Positions 23,782 through 35,078 of a stretch of DNA of 64,000 bases are shown one piece after another. The position numbers and the translations under genes are program-made. The number at the start of each line of letters is the position of its first letter. Within the stretch, counting starts at the first letter, position 1. The stretch comes from Trichosphaerium sp. ATCC 40318. Taxonomy: Eukaryota > Discosea > Flabellinia > Trichosidae. The notes under the pieces were generated by a model. It was given only the letters and a program-made list of their open reading frames with translations, was not told the DNA's origin and made no database searches. The stretch spans positions 49,069 to 113,068 of the forward strand of contig JALMLS010000257.1 of NCBI GenBank assembly GCA_038496445.1. The letters run 5' to 3'.

Positions 23782-26698
23782 CTATTTTACTTTTTTGATT
23801 TCTTGAAGTATACTCTCACCATATACTTTATCAACTTTAGACCATTTCTCTAATGCATCAGCGTCCATTGTGAATTTATCTCTTTGGATTTTATAGAACT
23901 CAAGAAGTGATGTAAAGTTAAAATGTCCTATATCCCAATCATGTATAGTAGCAATGTAATCACCAAGTGCGTTATGCTTACCATATCCTTTTTGCTTAAC
24001 ATGATGCATATGAAGTGCACGTATATTTAGACGATACAGATGTCCTCCATTAAACTGCATAAGCTTATTACGCATCTCTAAATCCTCAGCAGACCAACCA
24101 CAGAAAAATTCTGTTGTGTATCCACCAACTTCTTTCCATTTTTTATGTGATAGTATAATAGCTCCTCCTGATGAAATTTTATTTTAGTTTCATGGTACGA
24201 GCATAATAGAAGTGTTTTTAAAGGTGTACAAACGGATTTTTAAAAAAATTGTAATTGAAGTCAACTAGCATAGCAACTCGGAGATTGTTGCTTCAACAAG
24301 AAAAAAATGTGAAACGAATTCTTGATATTTTTTCAATCTGTTTGAAGGCAGTATAGATTGAATACATGTGAATTGGGGTTGTGGTTTTGATAAATAGAAA
24401 TACTAATAACGAGTTTTGTGTTAAGTGATGGTAAAAAAATGTTTACAAGTAAATTATAGTATTTTGCTTAAGCAGAAGGTCACATACCGTATGCACCAGT
24501 AGTATCATTATAACGACGTCTACCTTTATATTTCTGTGGAAATATTCCTTTTCTCTTGAAAGTTGCTATCATATGCCTTGTTTCTGCTGGTTTCAAATAC
24601 AAGCAATCTACATGAATGTCCTTAATAACGGGGAAGAAAAAAATCAAACAAATTGATGTTTCAGAAAAGATGAACGTTGTAAAGTTTACGACGTTGTGTC
24701 ATACTATTAAAAACTTGATATCTTTTAGAGCATAAACGGACGTATTACCTACATACGGATAAAAAGCATCAGGGTAGTCATTAGCCTCAAAATCCAATTC
24801 TAGAAAACGTTTAACAATTTCACGTGGCACAAAAAAAAAAAAGCGCACGTGCCTTTAAAAAAGTTGTTTGGTAATACAAAGTCTGATACAAGTGTCATAT
24901 ACCAGTCTGACTTTGGTAATAATAAATAAGCTATGTTATAAACCAATGATGTTGGAAACATATGATCGCATCCCCATATTCTACCAATGTACTCTAAACA
25001 CGAATCAACAAAAAAAAAGAGAAAAAAAACCCAAAACTACAAATACTTCAACAAAACACTCAAAAAAAACAGCGTAAAGATATTGTGACCAACTGTCATC
25101 CGCTACTAACCATAAAGAATACCACGCGTATTCTTTAGGATATATAGATAAGATTATAAAAGAGTTTGTGGGACGAAAAAAGCAAAGAGAAGAAAATTTT
25201 ACCAACGAGAAAAGAGGGAAAATGTCTTGTATTTCTTTTAAGAAACATACCTGGAATACCAAGATAGCTCACTTTTATGTGAGTCCATTTATGTCCAACA
25301 AGTTTTATTAAACCCTGCTCAACATGAAGATCAACACGAAGATACTCTGCCAAAACAACGTGAATATTTGTTTTTTTTGCTTTCCTAGCAGCAATGTCTA
25401 TAGATTGAAGTGTATAGTATATATTACTAAATATAACGTTAGAATAAGTTAAATTAATACTTATGAAATAACAAGAGAAGGTGCAAACGAGCTAGAAACG
25501 GAACAAACTGAGAAAAGTTGAACACAAAAAAATGGACTAATGGTTTCAGAGTAACGCAAGTAACATCTCAAACGCGACGTTTCTAGCTCGTCTATAGCGC
25601 TTCTAATGTTTTCCTAATGTCCATACAAACATGTTTGATTGATGTAGTATTATTTAACGTACTAGAATCTATCGATTGATCCAGCTATTATTATATTCAT
25701 TTCACGTGGACCTTCAACAAATTTCTTGTAAATCAGCTCGTTAACACAACTCTCGTTGAGTAGTGCGTAAGGTGTATGTCTAAGTTTTCCAAAATCTATC
25801 ATTTCCTTAATTGCGCTCTGTGGATAGTGATCACCTTCTAGTCGGGTCTGTTTAATCGTCAGTACGGAAGGTAAGAAACAAAGAGAAAAAAAAATCTGAT
25901 ATTTCTCAAGTCGATTTTTTCAAATAGTTACAGAGCTTTTTACATTCGCCCATGCTTCTCAAAATTAATATTATGGTATACATATAATACAAGGTAATGT
26001 ATTATCGTGATGTGAGATAAAAAAATGGTTGACCATTTCGCTGAAACCGCATATCTTCGCGAAGTCAAAAAATCCAAAATCGTTTACAAAAAAAAGTCAT
26101 GATTTCACCGTAAAACAAGCGACGGAGCTGTTTTTAATTCATAGAAGTATGGAGCTTTTATGTGTAGAACAGATGAGCTATGAGGAAGCGCGAAATCGCT
26201 GAGTTGAAGGAAAAAAATCGATTTTTTTGAAATTTCGTTTTTGTACCTTTCCAACATCGTCACCATACGTAGTATACCTATGCCAAAGATGTTCTCCACG
26301 CAAATACAATAACGTTAACATATTTTCGCATTTCTTGTGTCCAATAGGAATTTCAAGAGAAGCTCTTAAAGAGCTCTCTGGTATTTCTTCTGGTTGTATA
26401 GGTATAATAGGATGAAAGCTTTAATTGTACTCATTAGTGACAACAACTTTCCAACAGGAATGGATAGAATGGATAAAAAAGAGGATGACGGAAGTCAACA
26501 GTTGAGAAAAACTGATAACATGTTCCGAAAAACAAAGAATGAGAAAAAGAAATGTTCCTTGTTAATAAAAAACGTACTTTCCTATCCAAAACGCAAGACA
26601 TATGAATACGAAACCACATAAGAGTACTGTAGGGAAAATTACACTATTTTGTAGGGTTAATAATTATAAATATCGTTTAAAACGTTACCGTTGTCCAT
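23782..26698 (-). CDS. Type II membrane glycosyltransferase (GT-A fold, GT7C-like end)
   Basis: About nine exons from ATG 26698 to TAG 23782, about 450 residues. The N-terminus MDNVLLCGFVFICLAFWIGN is an uncleaved signal anchor, as in Golgi enzymes. A stem follows. The catalytic part has NIIIAGSIDRFYNIYYTL, a DxD-like LVADDKYIGRIWGCDHMF, FVPREIVKRFLELDFE, and then GGAIILSHKKWKEVGGY and FFCGWSAEDLEMRNKL. The last block is the acceptor/metal motif (GWG-ED-like) of beta-4-galactosyltransferases and polypeptide GalNAc-transferases. It should transfer a sugar from a nucleotide donor in the Golgi; sugar and acceptor are unknown. Two introns (about 24180-24486 and 25850-26245) are long for this region. 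The DxD exon boundary is the least certain. Confidence 0.75.
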
Positions 26699-26737
26699 CA
26701 CAGTTACAACACTCGCTTTATAAACGCATTAGTAATT

Positions 26738-27010
26738 TCAAGAATGAGGTAAATGTTCTAACCAGTCTTCTACGTCGTCACAACAACAATCATCGTCGTA
26801 GTCGTCTTCAAAATTATACCTACGACGCCCTGAATGGTATTTTGACGCGCCTGCGCGCTTTCTCATTGCCAGCTTGTAATTTAACATTAAGGCAACCTTG
26901 TTTACCTTATTATGTACCAAAGTGTTAACAGGCGCGAAATAATGACGTTTTGTATTTTTTACAGGCGATTTAAAGGTCCCGAAGCGGTCCGTACATATTC
27001 TGTTTCTCAA
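26738..27010 (-). CDS. Hypothetical small protein with Asp/Cys cluster
   Basis: A single open frame of 90 residues from ATG 27010. The second half is basic, then acidic with a three-Cys cluster (GRRRYNFEDDYDDDCCCDD). No domain is recognised. It lies 40 bases upstream of the glycosyltransferase start on the same strand, so it could be an unrelated small gene, an upstream exon of something else, or chance. The opposite strand also has an open frame here, which lowers confidence. Confidence 0.25.
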   Translation of the reverse strand: MRNRICTDRFGTFKSPVKNTKRHYFAPVNTLVHNKVNKVALMLNYKLAMRKRAGASKYHSGRRRYNFEDDYDDDCCCDDVEDWLEHLPHS

Positions 27011-27372
27011 TATCGCTTAAAGCGATCGTGGACATCTGAAAATAGTCAGAATCGCGTTAGAAATACTCGTTACAGAGCTTGACACGATTTTCTCAAAAAC
27101 CCAGGCGTTAGGTGATCTATTGAGTTGTGTTGCTCTTACAATCCTAAGTTGACGCTATGGAAAGCCTCGCTACGAGCCTTCAGAAGCAGAGGTTGGCTAA
27201 TAACTAAAACATAACGTGGCAGCGTAAAGGTTCAACTAATAGCGTATTTGGCGAACATAGCACGTTTATTGGATAGAACTCATGAGTATTACCGTGACAG
27301 CTTCCATAAAAACGTACGTGGTACTTTATTACAGCCACGCGAAAAAACCTCTCAAGAGATTTTATCAAGTCC
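27011..27372. other. Intergenic spacer downstream of the actin-like gene
   Basis: About 360 bases without a supportable gene. It is AT-rich and has no notable repeat. Confidence 0.4.
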
Positions 27373-28608
27373 TTAGCTCTCCATGTATTCCTCATTAGTC
27401 GTCCACCTTTCTCGGAAGCCAGGTAAAGTCGAAAGAATAGCTCCACCAATCCATGTTGAGTGTTGTCTATTCTCAGGAGCTATTACTCGTACGTGTGCTT
27501 TTTTAGGAGCAATTGTTTTTATCTCATTCTTTAATCTTTCTTCTAATCCGTTAATAAGAGTATTACCTCCAGATAGTATAATCGTATCATACAATTTCTA
27601 GTACATAATAAGAAAGGTAAAACTGAAGCTTTACTTGATGGGTAAAACATTGTACAAAATGGACCTCAGGTTGACGCACCTTTCTCACATCGATACCACA
27701 AGCCATAATTGAGTTGTTTACCATCTCATGAATACCAAGATGTTGCATGCCAATAAGGGTCGGATCAAATAATATCTCAGGGCATCTGAATCTCTCAGTA
27801 CCAATATTCATCTTTTGTAAATCAGGCATGGAATAAGGAAAAATATGAGAAGAAGAATCAGATGCCATTCTCCACTCTTTTTCAACATTTTTAGATACAT
27901 AGCATGTTTTCTCTTTTATATCCCTAGCTGTTTCCCATAAAGCTGTAGTATTTAAAGCAATACCTCTTTCTGCTAGTAATCTGACCATATAATCAGTGAG
28001 ATCCGACCCGCCCAAGTTTATTTTTTTTATCGCAGGAGTTATAGCAACTCCTTTATAAACCGGTACAGAAAGCGTAGCACCTTCCCCAGACTCAAGAACT
28101 AGCCCTGTAGAACGACCAATAGCATAAAGTGGTAAAGCTGGTTGATAAGCAAAGTACAAGCCGCCCACTTCGAACTTCTCAAACATTATCTCCATCAACT
28201 TTTGACTACACAAAAAAAAGTTACTATCAGATGTACTACAATGCTATCATTTTGATTCACGTACTGCTGTTTGATTGGTGTGAATAGACCTATTGTAAAC
28301 ATCATATTATACTCTTGAGGAGAAACAGCTAGAGTATTATAAAACGCTGAATGTATAAGCCTCTCTAAGTTATCCCAGTTCTTTACGATACCGCGTTTGA
28401 TAGGATACTCTAACGAGAGAATTCCTCTGTATTCTTGAGCTAGATCTCCAACATAGTGTTCTTTAATAGGTATACCAACCAATACATGCTTATAACGCGG
28501 TGTGCCGACAATTGAAGGGTATACACATCTCGGATACTCAAAATCAGCACGACCTGCCGAAAAAACACTAGAACCGGCGTCAATTATGATCGCAGCTCTT
28601 TCATCCAT
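27373..28608 (-). CDS. Divergent actin-like protein
   Basis: Three exons: 28608 to about 28261, 28199 to about 27680, and about 27597-27373. The product is about 370 residues, the length of actin. Recognisable actin-fold blocks are AIIIDAGSSVFSAGRA (phosphate 1), YRGILSLEYPIKRGIV, LVLESGEGATLSVPVYKG (phosphate 2, where actin has VLDSGDG), GGSDLTDYMVRLL, PEILFDPTLIGM and LSGGNTLINGLEERL. Near the end is STWIGGAILSTL. ATP binding is likely but the Asp-to-Glu change in phosphate loop 2 and many other differences argue against conventional actin. It resembles neither Arp2 nor Arp3 inserts; Arp1-like or an orphan actin-related protein is possible. The short introns and full open frame suggest an active gene. 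Confidence 0.8.
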
Positions 28609-29312
28609 GATCTAAAAGGCGTTAAAGGCAAATCGTACGGAACTATTTTAAAAGCAGTGATTAGTGCTTTTTGTGGTGCCTTATGCCATATCGTTCGGTT
28701 TTCATAAAGTTATAGTTGTTTTAATCTTTAAAAGACGCTATATTGGTAAAACTAGTGTAAAACTACATACAAAGTATTTGCTGGGCGTCGAGTAGTGTTT
28801 TTATGTTCTTTGCTTGTGCGATGTGACTTTGGAGTTGTGTTTTCTATTTTCGGCGCATTTCGAATTATTATTCACAGAACAAGCAAGCTTTATTTTTACT
28901 TCGATAAATTTATCAATTACAGGCAAATAGCTGCTAGTACAAGCAAGCATTGTTGCTATCATAGTATTAGTATCGAGTATCCTTCTCAGTTTATTCTTTC
29001 TTGGTATTCAAAAGACCTTGCTTCTCTGTCTGGACATAGAATCGCTTAGCAGTTCCAGGTAGGAAGTTAACTTATCTCGAGTGGGACTTGCCGTGGAGGG
29101 ACCACTATTACTTTAAGGTTAATATATGTGCTATCCAAAAGATCGAGTAGAACAGTGGAAGGCAAGAAGAATGTGGATCCTCCACAGTATCGACCTAAAG
29201 ATATGTTTGGTAGCTAAAAACTGCAAAATAAGTTTAAAGGCGACTGGAACTTTTGAGATTTACTTGGTGTATTCACGTGTTTCTTCGGTGTTCATCAACT
29301 ATAGTTATAACT

Positions 29313-29535
29313 TGTAGAGTAATCGATGATACGTTACAGGTTAACTACACCAAGAGGAAGGCCATAGTTTAGCTTTTTTTTAGGAGAATTTTTTGATGAG
29401 CACAAAAGTACGCTCAGAAGTGGCATTTACTTGCTTCGCAAATCAAGTATTATTACTTACAATTCAGAGTTTACGAAAATGACAGTGTGAATAATTGCGT
29501 TATGTAGATATATTTATGTACTGGTTACAACATAG
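29313..29535. repeat. Direct duplication, copy A
   Basis: It starts with TGTAGAGTAATCGAT and ends with TGGTTACAACATAG, sharing several blocks in the same order with copy B (GTTACAGGT-AACTACACCAAGA, GCACAAAAGTACG, ATAATTGCGTTAT). It is longer than copy B because of internal insertions. No coding content is seen. Confidence 0.7.
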
Positions 29536-29612
29536 AACAAATTAATCTAACTGATCAAGTGATTATTAAAACAAGATTGGAAGAGATTCGATCCACACGT
29601 CTGAGATATAGA

Positions 29613-29767
29613 TGTAGAGTAATCGATACGTTACAGGTAACTACACCAAGATGAAGGCTTTACTTTTTTATAGCAGCCTTTGACGCACAAAAGTACGAAG
29701 TAGCATTTACACTCACTTACTGGAGTGACTGTGATAATTGCGTTATACATTACTGGTTACAACATAG
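29613..29767. repeat. Direct duplication, copy B
   Basis: The shorter copy of the segment at 29313, about 80 bases after the end of copy A. Order and orientation are the same, with several small deletions. It reads as an old tandem or segmental duplication of non-coding DNA, or as two copies of a mobile element too decayed to classify. Confidence 0.7.
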
Positions 29768-30516
29768 GCTAACACAAGTTGTATGGAAAGATTGACTGTG
29801 AAGGTCTAAATGGCTATGGTTTTCAAAACGAAGTTCCAACAAAGTTTGAAAATACCGGTGCGCTTTCCTTTTTCTTGGCATGTGTATTGTCACTGCCGTT
29901 GTAAATACAGGGCAGGTCAGAAAAGAACACAGTTTATACTTAAAACGTGATACGAGGATTTAGATTGCGCAAGAAAGTTCGAAGTACTTTTTTAAATGGT
30001 TCACCTAACAGAAGTTATGTCACCTTTGTTTCTAAAATGTAGTTAAAAGTGACCACTGTTGTTGTCATTACTTGTTGCAATAACATTTACTATATGCTTC
30101 TTGCTAGCGTCGGCAACTGTAAATTTTAAAACAAGCGCTAGTAACAAATATAATGTAGGTTAACTATATTGTTTGTAGTTGGTATGTTGGTGGATTAGAT
30201 CATTACGGAGAAATTGATATTGCGCACATCCGCTAGTTGACTGCCATTGGTTATATTCTCGTTTTAACATTAATATCCTGAACAGGGTTCAGTGCTCGCT
30301 GTATGTGAGTGTAGTCAGAAAACGCTGGCACAAAATAAAGCTTACCAAAAACCTAATAATCAAGTGTTTTGTCTACACCTTACACAGTACTGCGTTTTTA
30401 AAACAAATCACAATTTAAAAAAATAACCATTTTTAGAAATGTACACGTGATTTATTTTCGTAATAAAACGTAACAAATTAAACATTATTCAAAACGCTAC
30501 ACAACAAACGCAACTC

Positions 30517-31428
30517 ATGAATTCTCTCATTCTGATTGCGGTCACGTGTTTTATCGCCTTATCTATGGCACAATACAACCCAAGCCATCCAGGTTGGACT
30601 GATAGCTACTCTCGCGGTGGTAGATGCTGGTGCCGTTCTACAAACTTCGATCACGACCTCGACGACATAACAAAAGTTTGGTATGTTATCAATGGAGTAC
30701 GACGAAACATCAGAACGATTTGTGAAGAGCTCGAGCTACACCCAAACTATTTGCCTTTCAGAGACGGAACTGATCCTCCTTACAACGATATCCAATGCGG
30801 CAACGGTCCTCCAAACACAGCCCCAGATGAGACAGGATGCCCTGGAAGAACTGACCTCGGACCAAGCGGATGTTTTAATATTGGTGTCACGTGGGATACT
30901 GCTTGGCTTCAAGCACGCCCTATCTTCAACGGTGGGTCTTCTAGCAATACTTTCATTCTCCGTAAAGGTAACGCCAATGGATACGCTCTTGACGGAGATA
31001 CTGGCGCTGCAAACAATCAAAACATCTATCTTTGGCAATACAGTTCCTCAAATATAAACCAACAGTTCGAGGAGATATCAATTTCCGGCGGTTTTATTGC
31101 CTTAAGGAAGAAGAACACTAACCATTGTTTGGATGGCGGTAATGGTGGCGCTAATGGACAAAATCTAAAGATGTACTCTTGTTCTACAAGCAATCAAAAC
31201 CAACATTGGAAGAAGGTATGGCTAGTTTGGTTTTTTTCTCGTTTTTTTACAAGTGCTAATTTTCCTTTACAGGTTTCTGTCGGCAGTGGTAGATTTAGAC
31301 TAGAAAAGAGAAACGCTCCTGCATACTCTATTGACGGAGATGGTGGTGCTACAAATGGACAAAACGTGTACTTGTGGAGTTCAAGCAACACAAACGGAAA
31401 TCAACAGTGGATTTTCGAAAGTGTTTAA
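30517..31428 (+). CDS. Secreted beta-trefoil (R-type) lectin with N-terminal Cys-rich domain
   Basis: ATG at 30517; two exons, the intron at 31216-31272 being 57 nt and in frame. The signal peptide is MNSLILIAVTCFIALSMAQ. Residues 20-135 form an unrecognised domain with six to eight cysteines (GGRCWCRSTNFDHDLDD, ICEELELHPNYLPFRDG, GCPGRTDLGPSGC). Residues about 145-280 are a ricin-B-type beta-trefoil with three repeats that end in QQFEE, NQHWKK and NQQWIF (the QxW motif) and contain NNQNIYLWQ, NGQNLKMYS and NGQNVYLWS. The fold binds sugars; it is not by itself a toxin, and no catalytic toxin chain is present. Codon use is more GC-rich than in neighbours, as in a highly expressed gene. Probably an extracellular or lysosomal lectin. 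Confidence 0.85.
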   Translation: MNSLILIAVTCFIALSMAQYNPSHPGWTDSYSRGGRCWCRSTNFDHDLDDITKVWYVINGVRRNIRTICEELELHPNYLPFRDGTDPPYNDIQCGNGPPNTAPDETGCPGRTDLGPSGCFNIGVTWDTAWLQARPIFNGGSSSNTFILRKGNANGYALDGDTGAANNQNIYLWQYSSSNINQQFEEISISGGFIALRKKNTNHCLDGGNGGANGQNLKMYSCSTSNQNQHWKKVWLVWFFSRFFTSANFPLQVSVGSGRFRLEKRNAPAYSIDGDGGATNGQNVYLWSSSNTNGNQQWIFESV

Positions 31429-31783
31429 ATAATCACAATCAATAAATCAATTCGACTAAAACAAATACATTTTTATTGTAGCTTCAAGACCTAATTTAGC
31501 AGTACCATAATTAAGATTAAGATTTCCTCATCCGTTTGTGTAAGGAACCACATATTGGAGGACAAAATGTGTCTCATCCTGGCCCTGATCTCCTGGTCAC
31601 ACAGCCAGAGACATTGTCCCATTTAAATGGACTAGCCTGTGTACATACAATACAAAAAAACTTTACAAAATTGCTATTGTGATAGTTGTACACTTTGAGT
31701 TTTCTTTGTAAAGTACTTCGAAAATCAAGGTTGAAACAAAACCAAGTGTAAAGACTTTGATGTTTAATTTCTTTACAAATACA
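31429..31783. other. Convergent intergenic spacer
   Basis: 3' spacer between the lectin gene and the oppositely oriented oxygenase. It contains an AATAAATCAATT stretch just after the lectin stop that may act in polyadenylation. No other feature. Confidence 0.4.
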
Positions 31784-34676
31784 CTACTGTTTTTGTGTCT
31801 GCACTGATGAGTTCATCAAACCCAATGCACTTGGATTTTTCACAAGGAACCAGGCTACTCCTGCACTTACACCAACAACAGCAAGGGATACCATGAGTTT
31901 CCAGTTCATCCAACTTGGGAACAATGTAATTGATTCTCGTGGCTTGAATCTACTCTTTGGAGAAGCAAAAGACTCAATATAAGCAATCTCTGCAATCTGA
32001 TGACGCAGTCTAAGGGTTCAATATTAGAAAATGATCATTTCACAAGTGGTAGATAGACAAAGAAAAAAAAAAGAACTTCGTTATGATTTCCGCAGTATTT
32101 TGCTACCACCTTTATCCATGAACAATGATAATAAATACAAATCCATTATAAATAGTAATATATCAGGTGTTCAGTGAAGTATAGCGTATGAGTACGGAAT
32201 GAAAAGCTACAAATCTGGTTTTTTTTTCGAATCAAAAATATAAACGATAGTAAAATGCTTGGGTATGAAATCCGACACAAGCTTAACAAAATTGTAAAGT
32301 AAAACGGAAATGAGAAGTCTTTGTCATACCTTGAAATATCTGTTGGTGGAGTAGGGTTTTTTTGAACTAAATCTTCAATATCAACAGCACCTTTTACACC
32401 ACAAGAAAAACCTTCAAACCAAGGACGTCCAACTTCAGCCATACTTCTCCATTTTCGATATCTTACACCCAGAGAATCAGCTCTTACCGATGAATTCCAT
32501 GCTTTTGCTCCATGCAAGAGGTTGTATTGTTGACCTAGCAACTACTATCAGCTAACATACATCACAAAAGTCGAGAACAAAGCCTTTGCCAGCATATTTT
32601 TGCTTGGCTGTTGGCTAAGGAATCAGCTGAATACAGCTATTTTACACTCTAAAAAGTGGACATAAAAAAGTATGGTTCTGCAGTGAAGTACTAACGCAAA
32701 TTTCTATAACTTTGTGACGCTATTATTACCTGCTAGAAGTTCGACATCTTGTTCTATTACTTTATCAGAATTCCATGTAAATAAATGATTAAATCCAGGG
32801 ATGCGTGAACCCCATCTAGATTGCAATATATTAGCAGTTGAGCAACTAGATTAACAATCATACTTTATGAAGTTGAAGTTAAAAATATAAAGAAATCTCA
32901 TCTTAGTCCGTGTTACAGGAACCTTAAAGACCATTAGTATTCTATTTAGGATGATCGCGATATGATTTACATACACACATTTGCATTTGAATCATCTTAG
33001 ACCCTATAAATACAATGATTAGAATAGCTCTGAATCATTGTTATATTACAAGGTGAAAATAATTTGAAGGGTTTTTTGGATAGACGCATGAGTAGCAACA
33101 AAGGTTAACTATCATTTGTGATAGCGGTACTACAATCACATATTTACATAGTACAATATAAATTTGATATTAATGGCACAAAGAAAAAGGTCTAACAAAC
33201 ACATGCAAAAAAAAAAAACACGTGCCTTTCTTTCCTAGTTGTAAATCTATCTTTACAAAACAAGGTGGTACGAATATGAAATGGATATCGTTTTTATCTG
33301 GTTTTTGATAGTATTCGCATTTACCATGCATCCCTTTAAAGTTATCTCTAAACTTTTGTCGGCTTTTTTCAGTCTGATTTCCTAACGACTAAGTAAGTAG
33401 CATATCATCAAAGAAAACCAAAAGAAAGGTTCTTCAAAGGGAAGTTTAACTAGTTCTATCTGGGAACTGTAGCTACAATACTGTACTTGATTTTCGATAC
33501 ATAAACACGTTGATCTTTAACAAAGTTCAATCACGTGCCAGCCTGAATTGTGGCAAGATTTACGATTTCAATTAAAACAAGTTTTTTTTTGCATACCTTC
33601 TTTATCATAGTTGTCGACAGTACGCCCAGGAATAGATATATTATCATACAATACTGTCATTTTCATAGGTGTTATATCCTTTCTGGATGATATAGTGCCA
33701 TCATGGGTAAAAGGTAGATGTGCAGGATCAAGCAAATTCTCAACCATAAGGCCATGATCTCTAAGCGAACTTTTAAAAAAACACAGCACATGAAACAAAG
33801 CTACTATTTTTGGAAGCGAAAGCACGGGTTAAATATGAAATAGAGCCCATGTCTAGTTTTAAAAATACTCGAAAAGCAATTGTACCAATTTTCATAAACA
33901 GAGTTTTGGGTGAAAGTAAAAGAGAAAACAAACAATGTCATTTTAAATATTAGCTTTCAATAATCCACGTACATTTCGAGATCTCTGCTTCCATGGCACT
34001 GCATATAATCTGGATCTGACATCTCATCAAAAAACATATCAGGTAGTTTATCTTCTGTAGCCTAGAACTGAAGTTAAAGCAGACAATCGACAGAAACAAA
34101 AAAAAGGTTAAAATCTATCTTATTTTTTTACGTACTTTTTCAGCGTCTCCCACCCATACCCATACAAGAGTATAGCGTTCAATGCAAGGATATGATATAG
34201 CTCGATTAGCAGACGTCGGTTTCCTATCAATTGATGGTATTTCTAGGCATTCACCGTCTTCTCCAAACTGCCAACCATGATACTATTTTTTTTTGGCAAG
34301 TCAGCGCTCAACTACAACGGAGAAATATAATATTACCTTGCATTCCAGTTTACCGTCTACCATTGATCCTATTGAAAGCGGTGCTGATCTATGAGGACAT
34401 TGATCGCTCAAACAAACGATTTTACCTGTACGGTACTAAATAAGCGCTAAACTTCGTACAATAAACAACTTCGCTACAGTGTTACAGAAAAAGGCGGCTA
34501 AATAAGCAAAATAGGAGAAGAATCGGAACAAAGTGTAAACGATACTAACCATCCTTATCCCTGAATAGAACGATGGGATCGCCAAGCAATTGTATGCCAT
34601 ATGGTTCCTTTGATGTTATATCTTTACTAAAAACAATTGGATACCAGTTATCACGGAGCTGTGGTATGCTTGACAT
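31784..34676 (-). CDS. Rieske oxygenase, pheophorbide a oxygenase / TIC55 type
   Basis: About ten exons, ATG 34676 to TAG 31784. The N-terminal Rieske domain (LRDNWYPIVFSKDI through YTLVWVWVGDAE) has both cluster motifs, CPHRSAPL and CKYHGWQF, which bind a 2Fe-2S centre through two Cys and two His. The catalytic domain has the mononuclear-iron motif ENLLDPAHLPFTHDG (D-x2-H-x4-H). It ends with a membrane helix (LMVSLAVVGVSAGVAWFLV) near the C-terminus, as in the PAO/PTC52/TIC55 group. Length about 470 residues. The enzyme should use O2 and reduced ferredoxin-like donors on a ring substrate. Relatives in non-photosynthetic protists exist, so it need not mean a plastid; the substrate is unknown. 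Introns are fairly long and one tiny exon (GSKMIQMQMC) is less certain. Confidence 0.8.
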
Positions 34677-35078
34677 GTCACACAACTTGCAAAAAAATGA
34701 CACGAAGTACTAACTTAACAAACCAAAATGGAACAACATCAACTACAATTAGACACACTACAACTATACTTGATGACGGAGTTCGTCGTATTTTACTCTC
34801 AGACCATTCGGTGTACTCTAGCGTATCACTAGCTATAGAAGCATGCTCAGTTGGTGTACTATGGGCAGTTATGAAGGTTTTAAAACGCTAAGTGCTTCGC
34901 AGTTCACATTGTCCAATTCTTTCATTTCACTCAGTGCACAGCATAGTCCTAAATTACGTAAGTAATTTTTACCTCTTTGTAGGTTGTTAAACCACACGTG
35001 ATAGGTTAAGGTACATCAATAATTAAGTAATTTGTGCTTTTTTTTCACTTGAGTCGGTACCACGTCAGGATAGCTCAA
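34677..35078. promoter_or_regulatory. Divergent promoter region
   Basis: A spacer between the oxygenase and DENN genes. It contains a CACGTGAT site near 34995. The open frame 34637-34891 overlaps the oxygenase start and is not supported. The first exon of the DENN gene may extend into this stretch. Confidence 0.4.

Larger units (their letters stand above)
28609..30516. other. Long intergenic region with diverged direct duplication
   Basis: 1.9 kb with no gene that I can support. Open frames here (such as 28795-29049) look random. It contains the paired segments listed separately at 29313 and 29613. The right end must hold the promoter of the lectin gene; a CACGTG lies near 30443. Confidence 0.5.

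Noticed and set aside
26602-26928. Plus-strand open frame opposite the glycosyltransferase start
   Set aside because: It overlaps the well-supported first exons of the glycosyltransferase and has a random composition.
30517-31428. Toxin gene, because of the ricin-B-type domain
   Set aside because: Only the sugar-binding beta-trefoil is present; there is no catalytic toxin chain, and such domains are common in ordinary lectins and enzymes.
34637-34891. Plus-strand open frame over the oxygenase start
   Set aside because: It overlaps the coding first exon of the oxygenase on the other strand and shows no domain.
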